NCBI GenBank assembly: GCA_963693305.1
Contig: OY855905.1
Coordinates: forward strand, 48,748,944 to 48,812,943
Reading direction: 5' to 3'
DNA: 64,000 nt
Origin: Meandrina meandrites
Lineage: Eukaryota > Cnidaria > Anthozoa > Scleractinia > Meandrinidae
The notes under the pieces were generated by a model. The model was not told the origin of the DNA. It searched no databases and worked only from the letters and a program-made list of their open reading frames with translations. Both the position numbers and the translations under genes were made by a program. This document shows positions 14,281-26,448 of this stretch, one piece after another (the first letter of the stretch is position 1; every line of letters starts with the position of its first letter).

Positions 14281-15892
14281 GTATGCTATAGCAAATAAAG
14301 TATGAGTGAAACTAGACACAAATTTGAAACTAAATCTGCGCCTTCGACTATGTTCCGCCTCTTTTTACGCATTCATGCGACGCTCACGCTTATAACACTT
14401 GATTGTCTGCTGCGGTAAACTATTGTGAGAAAACTTCAAGATTAAACCTTTTTCTCAATAAAATTATTTTAATACGGACATAAGTAAACTACCCAAAAAG
14501 TCTTTCAAAAAGAAAAGATACCACCGTCTATTAAGAACTAGCTTTTTAAGAAATCCAAGAAGTTACCAACATCGAGCTAAAATATATCGAGAAATCCACG
14601 AGTTCAATACATCTGCCAGAATTATAAACGAAAACAGTGATTTTATCACATTATAGGACGAAACAAGCCTAGTACCAAAACGAGGCTTCGCCTCGTGGAG
14701 TCTAAGGAAATGCCTCCCTCATGGGAGGAAAAGAGTTGAACAACTCTCATGCAAAGCTATTCGCATTATGAGCGTAGCGGAGCTCCCTCGTGCGGATGGA
14801 TCGGTGAGGGTGGGACTCTGCAGAGACTTTGCTCCCAGTAACTCTACCCCATGAGGGGGGTAGGGGGAAGCAGAGACGGGGAGCATTTTGCTCGAAGTAG
14901 TTTTCATTTTTTTTTTCGTTGTTATATAAACATGTTAAAAGGCGCGTTTTAACTTGAACGACATTAAAGGAAATTCTCTGGCACTGTAAATTGGATGTAA
15001 ATGTCCAAAAAGCTATGTAATTGCTTGCCTTTAAGGTGGGGGCAAAGGTGAATTTGAGTGAAATTTTGACCCCAATGCAAGAGCACCCCAGGTTGTCAGG
15101 GGACTGTTTGGGTGTCCATCTACTAATTTTTAACTTCAAATTCTCATTAGATCTTTAATATTTCTTATTTCCTCAAATTTTACTAATCCTTTGAGAAAAA
15201 CTATCCCTTCCCAAACATCCCCAAAAATCACCAAAAAGTTTACAAAACACCGCTAAACATAGCTTTGTGAGATGAGCTAAGGGTTTTGGGAATGCTTGAA
15301 TCGGGAGCGAGATATTTGCATTAAGTCCAAGTTAAGCGGTGGAAAAACGGGCTTCAGGTGTACCCCCGCCTTAACAATATTAATGCTGGAGGCTGAGGAC
15401 GCTAAGCCAATTAGAAACGACTATTTTTCCACTCGTCCAATCAGGGTCAAGTAATTTTGTCCCGGGCAATTTCTAAAATTAAGAAAACAAATGCCCTCTG
15501 TCTCAGCCAATCAGAATTCTGTAATTTTGCCATCTATGTTGTAAGCTGTTGCTAATTAACGCGCAGTCGCAAAAGTGTGCAATGCGTAGTGTACGTACCC
15601 AGTATTGGTTCCCCCACGATTGGCTCGGTGTCCTTATCTCCATCATCCCCTACACAGTGACCATCAGCATAGCAGACGTGAGTCACAGAGCCACTTATGC
15701 TCCATTCGCCGCTGCCTTTGGGATTCCAGTTTTCCAGGTCGTCTGCTAACTGGTCAGCTGGGACAAACTTATCGGTGTCGTAGTTATAAGGAAGATTATT
15801 GACAGTTGGAACATCGGCACGAAAAGTCCCATTAAAGTGAAAGTGTGGCCATGATAGATAGCTCATGTAAGGGTCATCGGGTAGGTCAACAT
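6423..15892 (-). CDS. VioB/RebD-like ferritin-domain protein, exons 2-7
   Basis: Six exons on the minus strand: 15892-15599, 11919-11545, 11412-11027, 9699-8461, 7851-7429 and 6752-6423 (stop TAA at 6425-6423). Every junction has AG/GT and the phases agree (1,1,1,0,0,0 with exon 1), giving 1,057 residues in total, close to the roughly 1,000 residues of bacterial VioB and RebD. Seen: an N-terminal block with SWPHFHFNGTFRADVPTVNN, then GRVTGTIG near residue 263. The ferritin-like core has LEHSTIPPYLTA (Glu near 657) and EMMHMALVANILNAVGG (Glu near 690, His near 693), followed by PRYPSRLPGGVQP, IFTGDPSRQV and the C-terminal IPFDPEGVW block. Known: this family (Pfam ferritin-like PF12902) couples indole-pyruvate imines in violacein and rebeccamycin synthesis. 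Inferred: a secreted metal- or heme-dependent enzyme whose substrate in the animal is unknown. The usual Glu of the IGEFY helix is Gly here (TIGGFY), so activity is not assured. Family assignment is confident; function is not. Confidence 0.88.
9810..10409. mobile_element. TTAA-flanked MITE, copy 1 (intron 4)
   Basis: Terminal inverted repeats GGTGATTCCACTGAA / TTTAGTGGAATCACC between TTAA at 9806-9809 and 10410-10413. About 600 bp with no coding capacity. TTAA target duplications are typical of piggyBac-type elements. Internal GTGACCCCCATTTTTT tracts occur twice. Confidence 0.8.
10838..10887 (-). mobile_element. 3' fragment of the same SINE family
   Basis: The reverse complement reads GATAAGCTCCGGCCTGATGAGCCACTAGGCTCGTATGC.., matching the 3' part of the SINE at 35713-35988. 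No head is present. Confidence 0.65.
13525..13570. repeat. perfect 46-bp palindrome
   Basis: AAAGATTCTGAGCAAAAAGG.. is followed without spacer by its exact complement (23-bp arms). A second palindrome, TTAGGCTGTAATATTTTATT and complement, lies at 13601-13646. Both are in intron 2 of the VioB-like gene. Confidence 0.85.
13738..13814. repeat. TTA/TAT trinucleotide microsatellite
   Basis: About 25 units. Similar TTA runs at 13903-13945 and 14239-14280. Intronic; the Tyr-run open frame is not a gene. Confidence 0.95.
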
Positions 15893-15920
15893 CTAAAAAG
15901 GACAAAAGACAAGTCATTAA

Positions 15921-16565
15921 GGTGATTCCACTGAATAGCATTGCGCATCCTTGCTGCGCATGAGTTTTCGCGTCATTTAGCGCGTGCACGAGCGCGCGCA
16001 CACACACAACATTACGGCTTTTCTTTTAGGTTAAGCTCAGAAGAGAAATAAATGGTCTTTTTCTTCTAAACGAGCACGGTGACCCCCATTTTTTAATGCA
16101 TAAATTTAAAAGACATCCGGTTGACTACAATATATCGCAATTTAAAGAAAAGTTAAATACTCTACTTTGAGATATTTTTATTTGAATGCTTCAAAAAGTA
16201 CGTTTTGAGGTAGTGCTGCTTACGCACGCACACAGCAAAGTCTTTAATTTCTTTCATAATCTTAATTCCAGTTTAATTAAAATAGTTTATTATGTAAGAT
16301 TAAAGTCTATTTCGTTGAACTGCGTCGATATTTTAACGCAAGAAATGATTTTTTCTAGAAATGATAGTTCCCTTTTCGTATTATGAGGGTTCCTAGTATG
16401 AGCCTAGTGGGTCATGTGTTTACTATAATAGCCATCCAGGTTGCACAAAAACGAACACGGTGACCCCCATTTTTTATTGCATTTTTGCAACGCTCGTAAC
16501 ATAGTTATGAAGTGGACCAAGTGTTAGAAAATTTTAAATACTCCTTCTTTTTCAGTGGAATCACC
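15921..16565. mobile_element. TTAA-flanked MITE, copy 2 (adjacent to exon 2)
   Basis: Same family as 9810-10409 in the opposite orientation. Ends are GGTGATTCCACTGAA and TTCAGTGGAATCACC, with TTAA at 15917-15920 and 16566-16569. It ends 28 bp upstream (minus-strand sense) of exon 2 of the VioB-like gene. Confidence 0.85.
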
Positions 16566-17804
16566 TTAATTAGATACGCAGTGCAAGTGGTAGGGAATTA
16601 AATCCATGAAAAACATTATCTTTAAAGACTCTCTGTCCACCATAATGCACCGCGCGCGTGCACCGAGGTTTCGTACCTCATGAAACCTCCATTTTGTCCG
16701 TCGATCGGTGTAGCTTTGTAAATCCTTCTCAATCATACCCATCCATAAGGATTCTTTCACTGTGAGCGTTTGTGATAGTCGTGCTGTTGTCGGTCTTTAC
16801 TTGAAAAAAGTTATTTGGTCGTTAGTTCGAATTCTAAAAGATTGTATACAGCCAAGCGTTAAGAATTTGAAAGATGTGAATTGAGTATGGCGGCTTCAAA
16901 AAATCTCGGTGGAAGACCCCGGAGGCCTGAGCCTTTGAAGTATAGTTATTTAAGAGAATCTGTCCGAGACCACTGCAGAAGCCAGAAGAATGTGCATGGA
17001 TATGCCAAGCTATCTGACAGCGAGTTTGCTGAAGTCTTCACGGACATTTTTTGGCTTTTTTAGTAAACCCGGGAGTAAAATGGCACCAAAATTAAGACTT
17101 AGTACTTTCAACCACACAGGAAATGCTCCTAGAACTGAAAGGGAAGGATATCTAGCAAATTGTTTAAAGAAGAGGGTGACCGTAAAAAGTTTTCATCAAT
17201 TTTTCCAAACCACAAGGACAGAACTTGAAAAAGTCAGCCTGACTTTTTCAAGTTGAGATCAAAAGCTCCCGATGGTATCACAATGATATCACTCTATATT
17301 TAGCTTCAGTACACTGATATAGTAATTTTAAGAATACTTGACCACTGTTAATAGGTTTCCAGTGGTGTAAACATGTTTTGGGGCTGTTGAAGTTATGCTC
17401 GTGACAGTGTCCCTTCAATTTTAGCGTCTCGATACATTTTTTTCCGAAACATGCCTAACATTTTCAATTGGCCGTTAAGCAGACTTCCCGGACTCTGATC
17501 GATGTGAAATGTACACAAGATATTGGTCTTCGATTGGGAAATTATTGTTAGTATAATGTTGTAAATAAATCTCCTTTTTAGCATTTTGCCGTGCCGATGA
17601 GAGTTCTTTATAGTTTTTTTGCCCGCGGCGAGCTAGAATGTAATATATGATGTTTGGCTTTGTTTTCAAACAATGTCGGACAGACAAGACTCTAAAAAAT
17701 CAAGTGACCGCTGATAAAACCATTCAAACAAAGGTTTATTGTCGTCTACATGTGATTCCGTGTTTCCTTTTCAAGCTATTTTGTAGCGACGTGACACCTC
17801 GATC

Positions 17805-18065
17805 GAAACGCGATCTCGAGTCGGTCGACATATTGGCCGCCAATCGGTCGACATGGCGAGCGATAACTGGTCGACACTCGACCAACAGCTGGACCAACAA
17901 TAGGCGGATAGTCGGTTGGGCGTCGACCGACTCACGTGTCGGGCGATAGTCTCCTATCGACGCTCTGCTGACACCCACGGTCGAGTGTCGGTCGATACCA
18001 GTAATTCGCACTCGATCGCCACCTCCGTCAACACTCGGTCGACATAGCGGTCGCCACTCTGTCGA
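17805..18065. repeat. degenerate GTCGACA-type short repeat
   Basis: GC-rich block with many CGGTCGACA/GTCGATA variants, followed by a G run at 18157-18178. Long open frames on both strands (Ser/Thr/Asp/Arg-rich) result from the repeat. Confidence 0.7.
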
Positions 18066-18735
18066 AAAGCTCATATGTTTTCTCTTAAATTAGCCTGCTT
18101 AATACGGACAGCGGTTAATACGGACAGTGTGCACTTTTATGAGACCCAGGAGGATGGGAGGGGGGGGGGGGGGGGGGGGCGAACTTTGCATTCGTCACCA
18201 TGCAATCGTGCGGGCGATGATCATGGCCATCGTCACTTAAACTAAATGTTTCTAATTTATTTTATTGCAAATGGACAGCAGTAAAAGCCGATTTTAGGAA
18301 GTTGAAATATTTACAATAGCGATTAGCGAGAAACTTTGAATATTTATATGTTCCGTGGTGTGACCTCACAAACACAGCCTGGTAAGCCCGTGGTTTCCCG
18401 CTTCAATGGCTGCTGAATTAGCAGCGAGTAATGGTAGTTCCTTTTACGATCAAAAAAGCACCAACGCATAGCTCACAGGCTGAACGTTTTGAGGTATACA
18501 TCCATCTTGCAGCGCATGCGAAACAAGTTGAGTTTTCAGTAGCAATAGGGTCCAATAGTGATTTTTCTAGTGGAGACGCCTTACCGTTAACTTTTCAGCA
18601 CAATAACTGAGTACGAGAAAACCCACTACATTTCGCCTTCGACGAAATATTTTTATATTCGCGGTGACGAGAAACGTGATGTTTCTCGTGAATTGAATGT
18701 CTATTGTTTGAATGACTGTTACACCATACAATAAG

Positions 18736-18831
18736 CATTCTCGTCCCCAGAGGCTGCGATCCTTCTGGTCTGCGCCGGGAATCGATTCCTGGCGCAGACC
18801 AGAAGGATCGCGGCCTCTGGGGACGAGAATG
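18736..18831. mobile_element. 96-bp hairpin MITE
   Basis: Nearly perfect palindrome with ends CATTCTCGTCCCCAGAGGC and complement, flanked by TACAATAAG (18727-18735) and TACAATAAA (18832-18840). Confidence 0.75.
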
Positions 18832-19659
18832 TACAATAAACCGATCATTGGAGTTATCTGTCAATACATGATTAAATCTCACATTTGACGAAAAAGCTGT
18901 TTTCGTCTCGAAAATAAAAAAGTGCAATAATTGCACGCATTTACAGCCACTCTTCGGCGGATTAAGTTGGAACTTTGCTGAGATGTTCTCAAATAGCTGC
19001 TCGACAAAAGCGCCGACAAAAGGATGCCTCCGCCCGGCTTTTTGAATTTCGACCTGGTTAATGCACAGGCTAAAAAGTTATGGATTTGTTTGTTAAGGGA
19101 TATACTTTCGAGCAATTGCAGAATACCCGGCCCAGCCAGAGCGTAAGTGTAATCTACTGCTCCCGTTGAATAATTAAATAAAATGTTGGGCATGTAAACT
19201 AGTGTGATCTTGTGCTCTTGTGATCTTGGCTATTCCAGCAATCTGATTGGTTCGCTATCTCGGGCTAATGCCGCATTATTCACTCGCTACCGAGTGGATA
19301 ATGCATTATCCCATAAAACATAAAACAAAATGGCCGGCGTAAACTCGCGTTTCGCTAGAGTTTCAGAATCAAAAATAGTGAAAATAAAAGACGACAGCGA
19401 GCCAGAAAACACCAACAAGGCAACGAACTCTGGCCTAAAAGTTTTTAAAGATAAGTGAAGAAGTCATGTTTTGCAAACAAGTGTTTTTCAGTTTGTTTAT
19501 CCAGATAATTACTGCCGATCAATTCAGTGTCAATTCGACCTATCGCTAAATAGGCAGCAATTAATCTTCACGACTACAATAAAATTTGTCTCATTACGAG
19601 TATTTTTGTAGACTGGTTTGCCTGACAGAACGAATTTCTCATGGAAATCGAGGAAATAG

Positions 19660-19845
19660 AAAAAAGAAGAATTGAAGTTTTATATCTCCTCGAGAAAACA
19701 AGACAGGTCATATTACAACAACGCAACACTCACCTCAATTCGAGCCGCCATTGACAGGCACCTTCGCAACGAGCCAAACAACAAGCCTTTCTCGATAACT
19801 TCGAAAACTTTGTTTGATCAGTTATCGATTTCCAAGCAGACTTTC
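19660..19845 (+). pseudogene. possible Crypton/KIAA1958-like recombinase fragment
   Basis: One plus-strand frame (starting near 19729) reads TLTSIRAAIDRHLRNEPNNK and continues with PFSITSKTLFDQL before a stop. It resembles the SIRAAIHRHL..I.. region conserved in Crypton-derived tyrosine-recombinase-like proteins. Too short and broken for firm assignment. Confidence 0.3.
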
Positions 19846-21162
19846 GATTAAAGTTGCCGATTTGAACTGTGTAAAAGGACCATTTTGACGAGGATTTTAT
19901 CGAAGATTGTGTATTTGCCATGTTAAAAGAATCTGTAAATAGTTTTGTACGTGTTTCACGCATGAATTGAGACGTCAAATTAGACGTCAATAAAATTGCC
20001 TTTCATAGGTTTCCTTTGAAAATGTCTAGATTGTCTGTTTTGAGATCACTTCGTGTGTATATACTAAAACAATTATTCTTTTCAATCTCGGTGAATAGCG
20101 GCAGAATATTTACCTCGCCGCTACGCGGCTCGGAAAATATTCTGCCACTATTCACCTCGATTTCAAAGAATAATTGTTAAATATCCTGCTTGTTTCGGCT
20201 CATGGATTATAGAACAAGTTACATTCACGGGTAGCGCGCTTGTTGTTGCTAACATGACATCGATGCGCTCGATTAAGCAACGGACAAGTTTTTGTTTTGC
20301 GGACGACCACGGGACTGCAAGGCTACGTGAGCATGCTTCTTAAGTATTTCTCTTTTGTTTCCATATGCAAATATTTATTGACTGTCGGACTGCAGGAGCA
20401 GTATCGAGAGCAGTACTTAAAGATGTGAAGAAGGGGGCAGGGTATTCTGCAATCTAGCCCAATTTTTGTTATAAAAAAGAAAACAAAGCGATCTTTGAGA
20501 AATCAGAGACACCATTTTGAAGGTTATATGTAAGGAATCATTTGCGATGCTGAACACTTTGCGGCGATAATCGAGGCGTGTAAACGACCTTGACAAAGAC
20601 AAAAGGGTAAATATCGCATCGTTGCGAAAAATTTCGTTAACTTTTATTTTTACGAAAAAAGAAAATAAACGTAATCAAATTCTTCATTTATTAAGCTTTC
20701 AGGAAATGTACACTTTATTGGGGTTTATTTCTAACGCCAGGCCATGAAAACGTATTAACATGAGGTGGTCAATTCGTGAAAACAGTTACTTTTCTGACTC
20801 GCTTAAAGTTAAGCGAGTCGGCAAACTTCAATGCAATTCTCATTAAATTTAAGCCACCAAACCAGGTAGCTTAAGCGAGTAGGCAATTAATTTCTGCCTA
20901 TGGGAAGCAGCTTGCGGTCATTCATCTGACAAGGTTGTCAAATCGGAAATAGAACATGCATTCTTTTTTATGCCTCTTGGGAACTTAGTGCTGAGCAAAA
21001 CTCGTCTTTTTATTTCAGCTCAGTGCATCTTCCAACTTTAAAAACAAGTCCTGTATGAATTTCCTGTTGCAAGCCGCCACAAAGCAACAGCTACTCGCTT
21101 TTCCACTGGAATCGCTCATCGCATGTTCATGCCTTGTCGTACTAGGTGGTCTAACCAAATTG

Positions 21163-24077
21163 GAGGGGGGCGTAAGGGGGGTTAAAAAACCGCAAAACCG
21201 CACAGATATGCGGTAAAAAACCGCAAACCGCATCATTGTTTAACGCAAAAACCGTAACCGCAGCAACAAATGAGAGCCACACAGAAAACTTGTCCTCATC
21301 AGGATGCATAACAATCAAAATGTAACGTTACGTATTCACCTAATAGTTTTCGTTGTTTAACAAAGCTTTTTTCACGCTATAACATTATATCAGTAGTGCT
21401 GCATTCCTATTTTATTATATTTGTCACTGACCTTAATCATGTACTTTGACAAGTTCCGATGAACCTTATGATTCTTCAGTAAAGAAGACGATTGTCGCAG
21501 ATCTGGATTCCTCGCAATGTGCAAGGACTGCAAGAGGTCCAAGAGAACACGGCGACCAGAAAGTGCAGAACAATAAAACATAAACCTGATAGCACTTCAT
21601 CCGGCCTGGTCGGTCTCAATCAGTGTCACGAATTCGGCATATCATTGGATAAAACCTTTAATCGTCTTTATAGTATTAACTGGAAAAGCTATTATTACAG
21701 CTATTAAGCTATTAAAACAAAACACTCGGATCCAAAAGGTCAAATCAAGCAAAACAACCGGATATCGAAACTTTTTTTTTTGGAAAACTTACCGATTCAT
21801 ATAACCGCAGAAATGTTTCTCACCGATTACCGCGAGCTAAAAGTTGTAATAACCGCAAACCGCAAAATGTTGTAAAACCGCAAAACCGCGAGTTTAAAAT
21901 AAAATAACCGCAAACCGCACAAAAAATAACGCAAAACCGGGCTATCTCTAAAACAGGGAATGGGGAATCGGGGAATGGGGAATGGGGAATGGGGAATGGG
22001 CTGGGGAATCTCTAAAAGCGGGAATCCCTAAAATGGGGAATCTCTAAAAGCGGGAATCTCTAAAATGGGGAATCTCTAAAATGGGGAATCTCTAAAAGCG
22101 GGAATCTCTAAAATGGGGAATCTCTAAAAGCGGGAATCTCTAAAATGGGGAATCTCTAAAAGCGGGAATCTCTAAAATGAGGAATCTCTAAAAGCGGGAA
22201 TCTCTAAAAGCGGGAATCTCTAAAATGGGGAATCTTTAAAATTAATTCCCAGCGTGCGTTCAATGACTTCGCGTAAATCTTCCTATTTGAGACAGTGAAA
22301 GCATCAAGCAGTGTTGGCGTGACAGACCGGCAGTTTATTTATTGGTGGTTTTCACTGTCACGCAATAAAAAAATAAAATCGAAGCCATGCAACGACAGAA
22401 GCTATGAATTTCAGATATTATAGAAGATAAATAGATTAACGATTTGTCCAAATCTCAGGTCTGTGCGGTTCACCGTTTGCGAGTTATTTGCCGAAACTTT
22501 CCACGCAAATTTATAAAGCTCAGTATGGAGACGCCATATTTGTGTCCTTCCGAGGGGCACAAACATGGCCGCCATGAGTCAGAGAAACCATCTGGAACTT
22601 AATTTTCCAATTAATAGCGACTACTTTTGGCTCATGATCTATTACACTTTCACATAAACAGCACTTAGTACATTGGGAATGTTCGATCTGCAAAAATGGA
22701 AAGGAAAGGCCTTTTTTGAATCAAAACAACTTTGTCACGGCACTCAGCTTGATATCACATACGGCGGAGAACTCGAATATTCAAAATGCTCTGTTTTTAA
22801 AACGAAGGGCACAACCAAGCTGGAAATTTGCGAAAAGATATATTTTTAGTTTATCTTACACCTAGTGATATCAAAAGTTTAGCAGGCCGATTAAATTTTG
22901 ATTTCAGAATTTTATGACGTAACATGAAAACCAAGGTATTAATTAATTTCGAAAAGCCGCCCACAATCACAAACCCCTGCCGCAGGCAACGCACTACAGA
23001 AAACAAAATATGACACGATAAAACCAAAAGTAAAAAAGAAAGGGTGGGTAGGGAGTGAGCTGAAATTGATCGAGCTATTGAAAGGCGTTTGAGAAGGACT
23101 GACTGTTTCGCAACACGGCGGGATAAGACTGGTACTAGACAATTAGCGGAAGTACGTCACAGCACTGATAAAACAAGATAAACCTAATTGTATCATCTTA
23201 CACGTAACAGTAATGAGAATATACAATCACAGAATTGTTATTATGTTAGTGTTGCGTTCCTTTTTATCACTATAATTTGATTTACTTTATCATTATTTGT
23301 TTGCTACTCATTTTCAAATGCTACCGTTCACAGAAAGAAAGAAACATAGCGAAAATATTTCCAATGAAAAAAAGTACCACAAACACAAACTAATATTCTC
23401 CCAAAGTCGTTTTAAATGGCGGGAAAAACGAGGGAGACATATCGATGTGTCATGCAACCTTTTGCCCCTTTCTCAGTCTTGTTGATGGTCGGTCAACATG
23501 ACTGAATTCAAGTTTCCCTTGTTTTCTGTAGTGCGTTGCCTACGGCAGGGGTTTGTGATTGTGGGCGGCTTTTCGAAATTAATTAATACCTGTCAATAAA
23601 TAAACTGCCGGTCTGTCACGCCAACACTGCTTGATGCTTTCACTGTCTCAAACAGGAAGATTTACGCGAAGTCATTGAACGCACGCTGGGAATTAATTTT
23701 AAAGATTCCCCATTTTAGAGATTCCCGCTTTTAGAGATTCCCGCTTTTAGAGATTCCCCATTTTAGAGATTCCCGCTTTTAGAGATTCCCCGTTTTAGAG
23801 ATTCCCCATTTTAGAGATTCCCCGTTTTAGAGATTCCCGCTTTTAGAGATTCCCCGTTTTAGAGATTCCCGCTTTTAGAGATTCCCCGTTTTAGAGATTC
23901 CCGCTTTTAGAGATTCCCCGTTTTAGAGATTCCCGCTTTTAGAGATTCCCCGTTTTAGAGATTCCCGCTTTTAGAGATTCCCCATTTTAGAGATTCCCCA
24001 GCCCATTCCCCATTCCCCATTCCCCGATTCCCCATTCCCTGCAAAACCGCATCACCGCAAACCCTTACGCCCCCCTC
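21163..24077. mobile_element. foldback element 1 with minisatellite ends, 6-bp TSD
   Basis: Ends are inverted (GAGGGGGGCGTAAGGG at 21163 and its complement ending at 24077) and flanked by AAATTG at 21157-21162 and 24078-24083. Inside are ACCGCAAA-type repeats, then arrays of an 18-19 bp unit (GGGAATCTCTAAAAGC / TGGG variants) at 21957-22240 and, inverted, at 23705-24040. Unique inverted arms follow: 22240-22340 pairs with 23590-23700, and 22935-23005 with 23520-23590, so one arm holds about 590 bp that the other lacks. No transposase frame is visible, so it is non-autonomous. Confidence 0.8.
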
Positions 24078-24185
24078 AAATTGCAAACAAACTGGAACAT
24101 ATTCCTCGAGATACGGAAATGTTCTCGCCAAATAAAGCGCATAAACACACGATTGAAAAGAAGAAGCCAAGACGCACAAGCGAGC

Positions 24186-26448
24186 GGGTCTCTGTAAAAT
24201 ACTGACCGGATGGCGGCGGATGGCGGATGACGGATGGAAAAATGCGGATGATAAAATGCGGATGGAAAAATGCGGATGATAAAATGCGGACGGTAAATTT
24301 ACATTTACGACAGGAAACAAATACTCCAGGGGTCTCTGTAAAATACTGACCGGATGGCGGCGGATGGCGGATGACGGATGGAAAAATGCGGATGATAAAA
24401 TGCGGATGGAAAAATGCGGATGATAAAATGCGGACGGTAAAATGCGGATGAAAAGATACGGAAACTAAGAAAACTAAAAAAAAAGCAATAATAAAACGAT
24501 GATGAAAGGGAAATCAATTAGCGTTGATCTCTCAAAAAGAAGACAGTCCCTTTAGTCCGGGAGAAGTCCAGCATTTTTTCTTCATTTACATCGGATCCGA
24601 ATAAAATGGGGAAGACTTTCATTAAAGAAGAGATACTCGACTTTCCTTTATCATCAGCCGGTCCGTTCTAAAGGTTAGCGCGAGTGAATGAACATAAACG
24701 AACGCAACTGAGATCTATGGAGCTGTCCGATAGTGACAATTCTGGCTTGGAACGTTTGTTTTGAAAAGAAAATGAATAAAATGAAACTGGATTGCCAAAC
24801 AAATTAGCGCTAAAAATAGAATCACACGTTTTGAGCAGTAAACCCTTTCAAAGGCGGCAAGAACTTTTACAGATAAAATGAATAGACAGAAATAATATTT
24901 TAGCAGAAATATCTTTTGATTGGTATTTTAAGTGAAAAAAAAAAGACTCAGAAATTTGTTCGAATCGAAATTTTATGGAAGTTTTTCAAAGCTAATGTTG
25001 TTGTAATCGTATTTCATACAACCTAAACTGAACAGTCTACCATTGAGGCCGGGTTAAAGATCTTGAATTTATTGAAACGTGTCACGGTGTGGAAATCTGC
25101 GAAAACTTTAGTCTAATACTGTAAAGAATCTGTCGCCTTCACTCTGGTGATCATCGTTATAGAATATTTTGATATTGTGGACCAGAAATTAAGGAAATTC
25201 ACTTCTGATAGTTATTTTTGAATGCATCCTGATTTAATGACAGTTTGGTATCTTTATCATCCTTACTATACGTTAGAAGTTACAAATTCTGTCGTGGTTA
25301 CTTCATTTCAAATTGTTGATTTTATTCACGTGAAAAATATAGAAAGTAACTGAATGTTGATGCTTAATCTGGAACAGTTTTAAAGCATATCACCCGATTT
25401 GAAGTGGGGCTGAACTTACTTAGGGGACATGTTCATTATCAGAGTTATTAAGACCCTAGCCTCAGTATCACTCCTTGCTTCCTTCGCCTATGTTCTGGAA
25501 TCGTCATTACTAAGGGAATATGCTACTTTATTTTGACAAATTTGTGGTAAATTAGAAGTTCCCGTTTAAGTTGCTTATACAAGCACATTATTTGTACGGG
25601 GGTGGGTTGCGCACGACATCACAGACTCCTCCAGCCTGAATGATCTTAGAGGACGGGGGAAAAAGGAGGAGCGAAGGATAGCCTTGCCCCCTCCCCTTAG
25701 GAAGGCCGGGTAATCATGCTAATTTCTCTCGGCCATATTAGAGGACAGGCGTTATCCCAATGGGGACTAAATTAGTACATACTTATCAACTTTCATTTAT
25801 TATTTAGAGATTCTTTTTAGTTTTTGAGTCAAATACATGTTATAAACTTGCGAGAGCAGTATTTTAGTCATAGCCATGACCAATGTCTTCCAGCTATTGC
25901 CGAGGTAAGTGTTACCTTCAATGATGTTATAGCTCCGGAGCCACTCAGTGAAGGCTTCGCTTACCTCAAGAGCAGTTTTTAGACAATATATGGGCAACAA
26001 AATGACTTACTCGAACATGCTTAGTTCAATAACCTTTTGATTTGCCGGTCCGTTGACTTCTCTTTTGAGTCGGGCAAAGTGGTAAGATAAATTTGTTCTG
26101 GCTATCTCCAATAGCAATTAACATAGAACAATAGTCAGTGAGACATAACCACAGCGCGTATTGGCACCAAAAAGAGCATTCATTCTTGCCGCAAATATTT
26201 TCACCGCCAGCCATCAGAAGAGGTCCAGAAGAAACAACCGTGTATTATCTTGCTGTGATAATCGAAATCTGATTTAACTATTCTCCTTGATTTATTTTTG
26301 ATTTTTTTCATTTTAATAGTATCTGCATTTTTTCATCCGCATTTTTCCATCCGCATTTTATCATCCGCATTTTTCCATCCGTCATCCGTCATCCGCCATC
26401 CGCCATCCGCCATCCGCCGCCATCCGGTCAGCATTTTACAGAGACCCC
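24186..26448. mobile_element. foldback element 2, 8-bp TSD
   Basis: The left end GGGTCTCTGTAAAATACTG at 24186 and its inverted counterpart ending at 26448 are flanked by AAGCGAGC at 24178-24185 and 26449-26456. The ends continue into GGATGGCGGATGACGG and ATGCGGATGGAAAA/ATGCGGATGATAAA repeats. The left end is duplicated: a second copy begins near 24331. An 8-bp duplication is typical of hAT elements, but the terminal bases are not the usual hAT ones. The interior (24500-26300) has no recognised gene. It contains two short minus-strand frames (26214-26026 and 26000-25800) without known similarity. Confidence 0.75.

Larger units (their letters stand above)
16566..21156. other. intron 1 of the VioB-like gene, distal part
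   Basis: Contains the GTCGACA block, the 96-bp MITE, the possible Crypton fragment, and a palindromic segment near 20079-20178 centred on CGCTACGCGGC. A short plus-strand frame at 16887 (MAASKNLGGRPRRPEPLKYS) is unrecognised. Confidence 0.6.

Noticed and set aside
16881..17063. Plus-strand frame MAASKNLGGRPRRPEPLKYS
   Set aside because: Good start context, but the frame is short, stops after a Phe-rich tail, and no partner exon or family is recognised.
17647..18074. Ser/Thr/Asp/Arg-rich open frames on both strands
   Set aside because: Explained by the GTCGACA-type repeat; open on both strands and without domains.
18157..18178. G run as a quadruplex regulatory element
   Set aside because: A single uninterrupted homopolymer in a repeat-rich intron; similar C runs at 40540 and 50838 suggest slippage, with no link to a promoter.
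24200..24480. CRISPR-like array of short repeats
   Set aside because: Units are contiguous tandem repeats without unique spacers, lie in transposon ends, and the DNA is eukaryotic.
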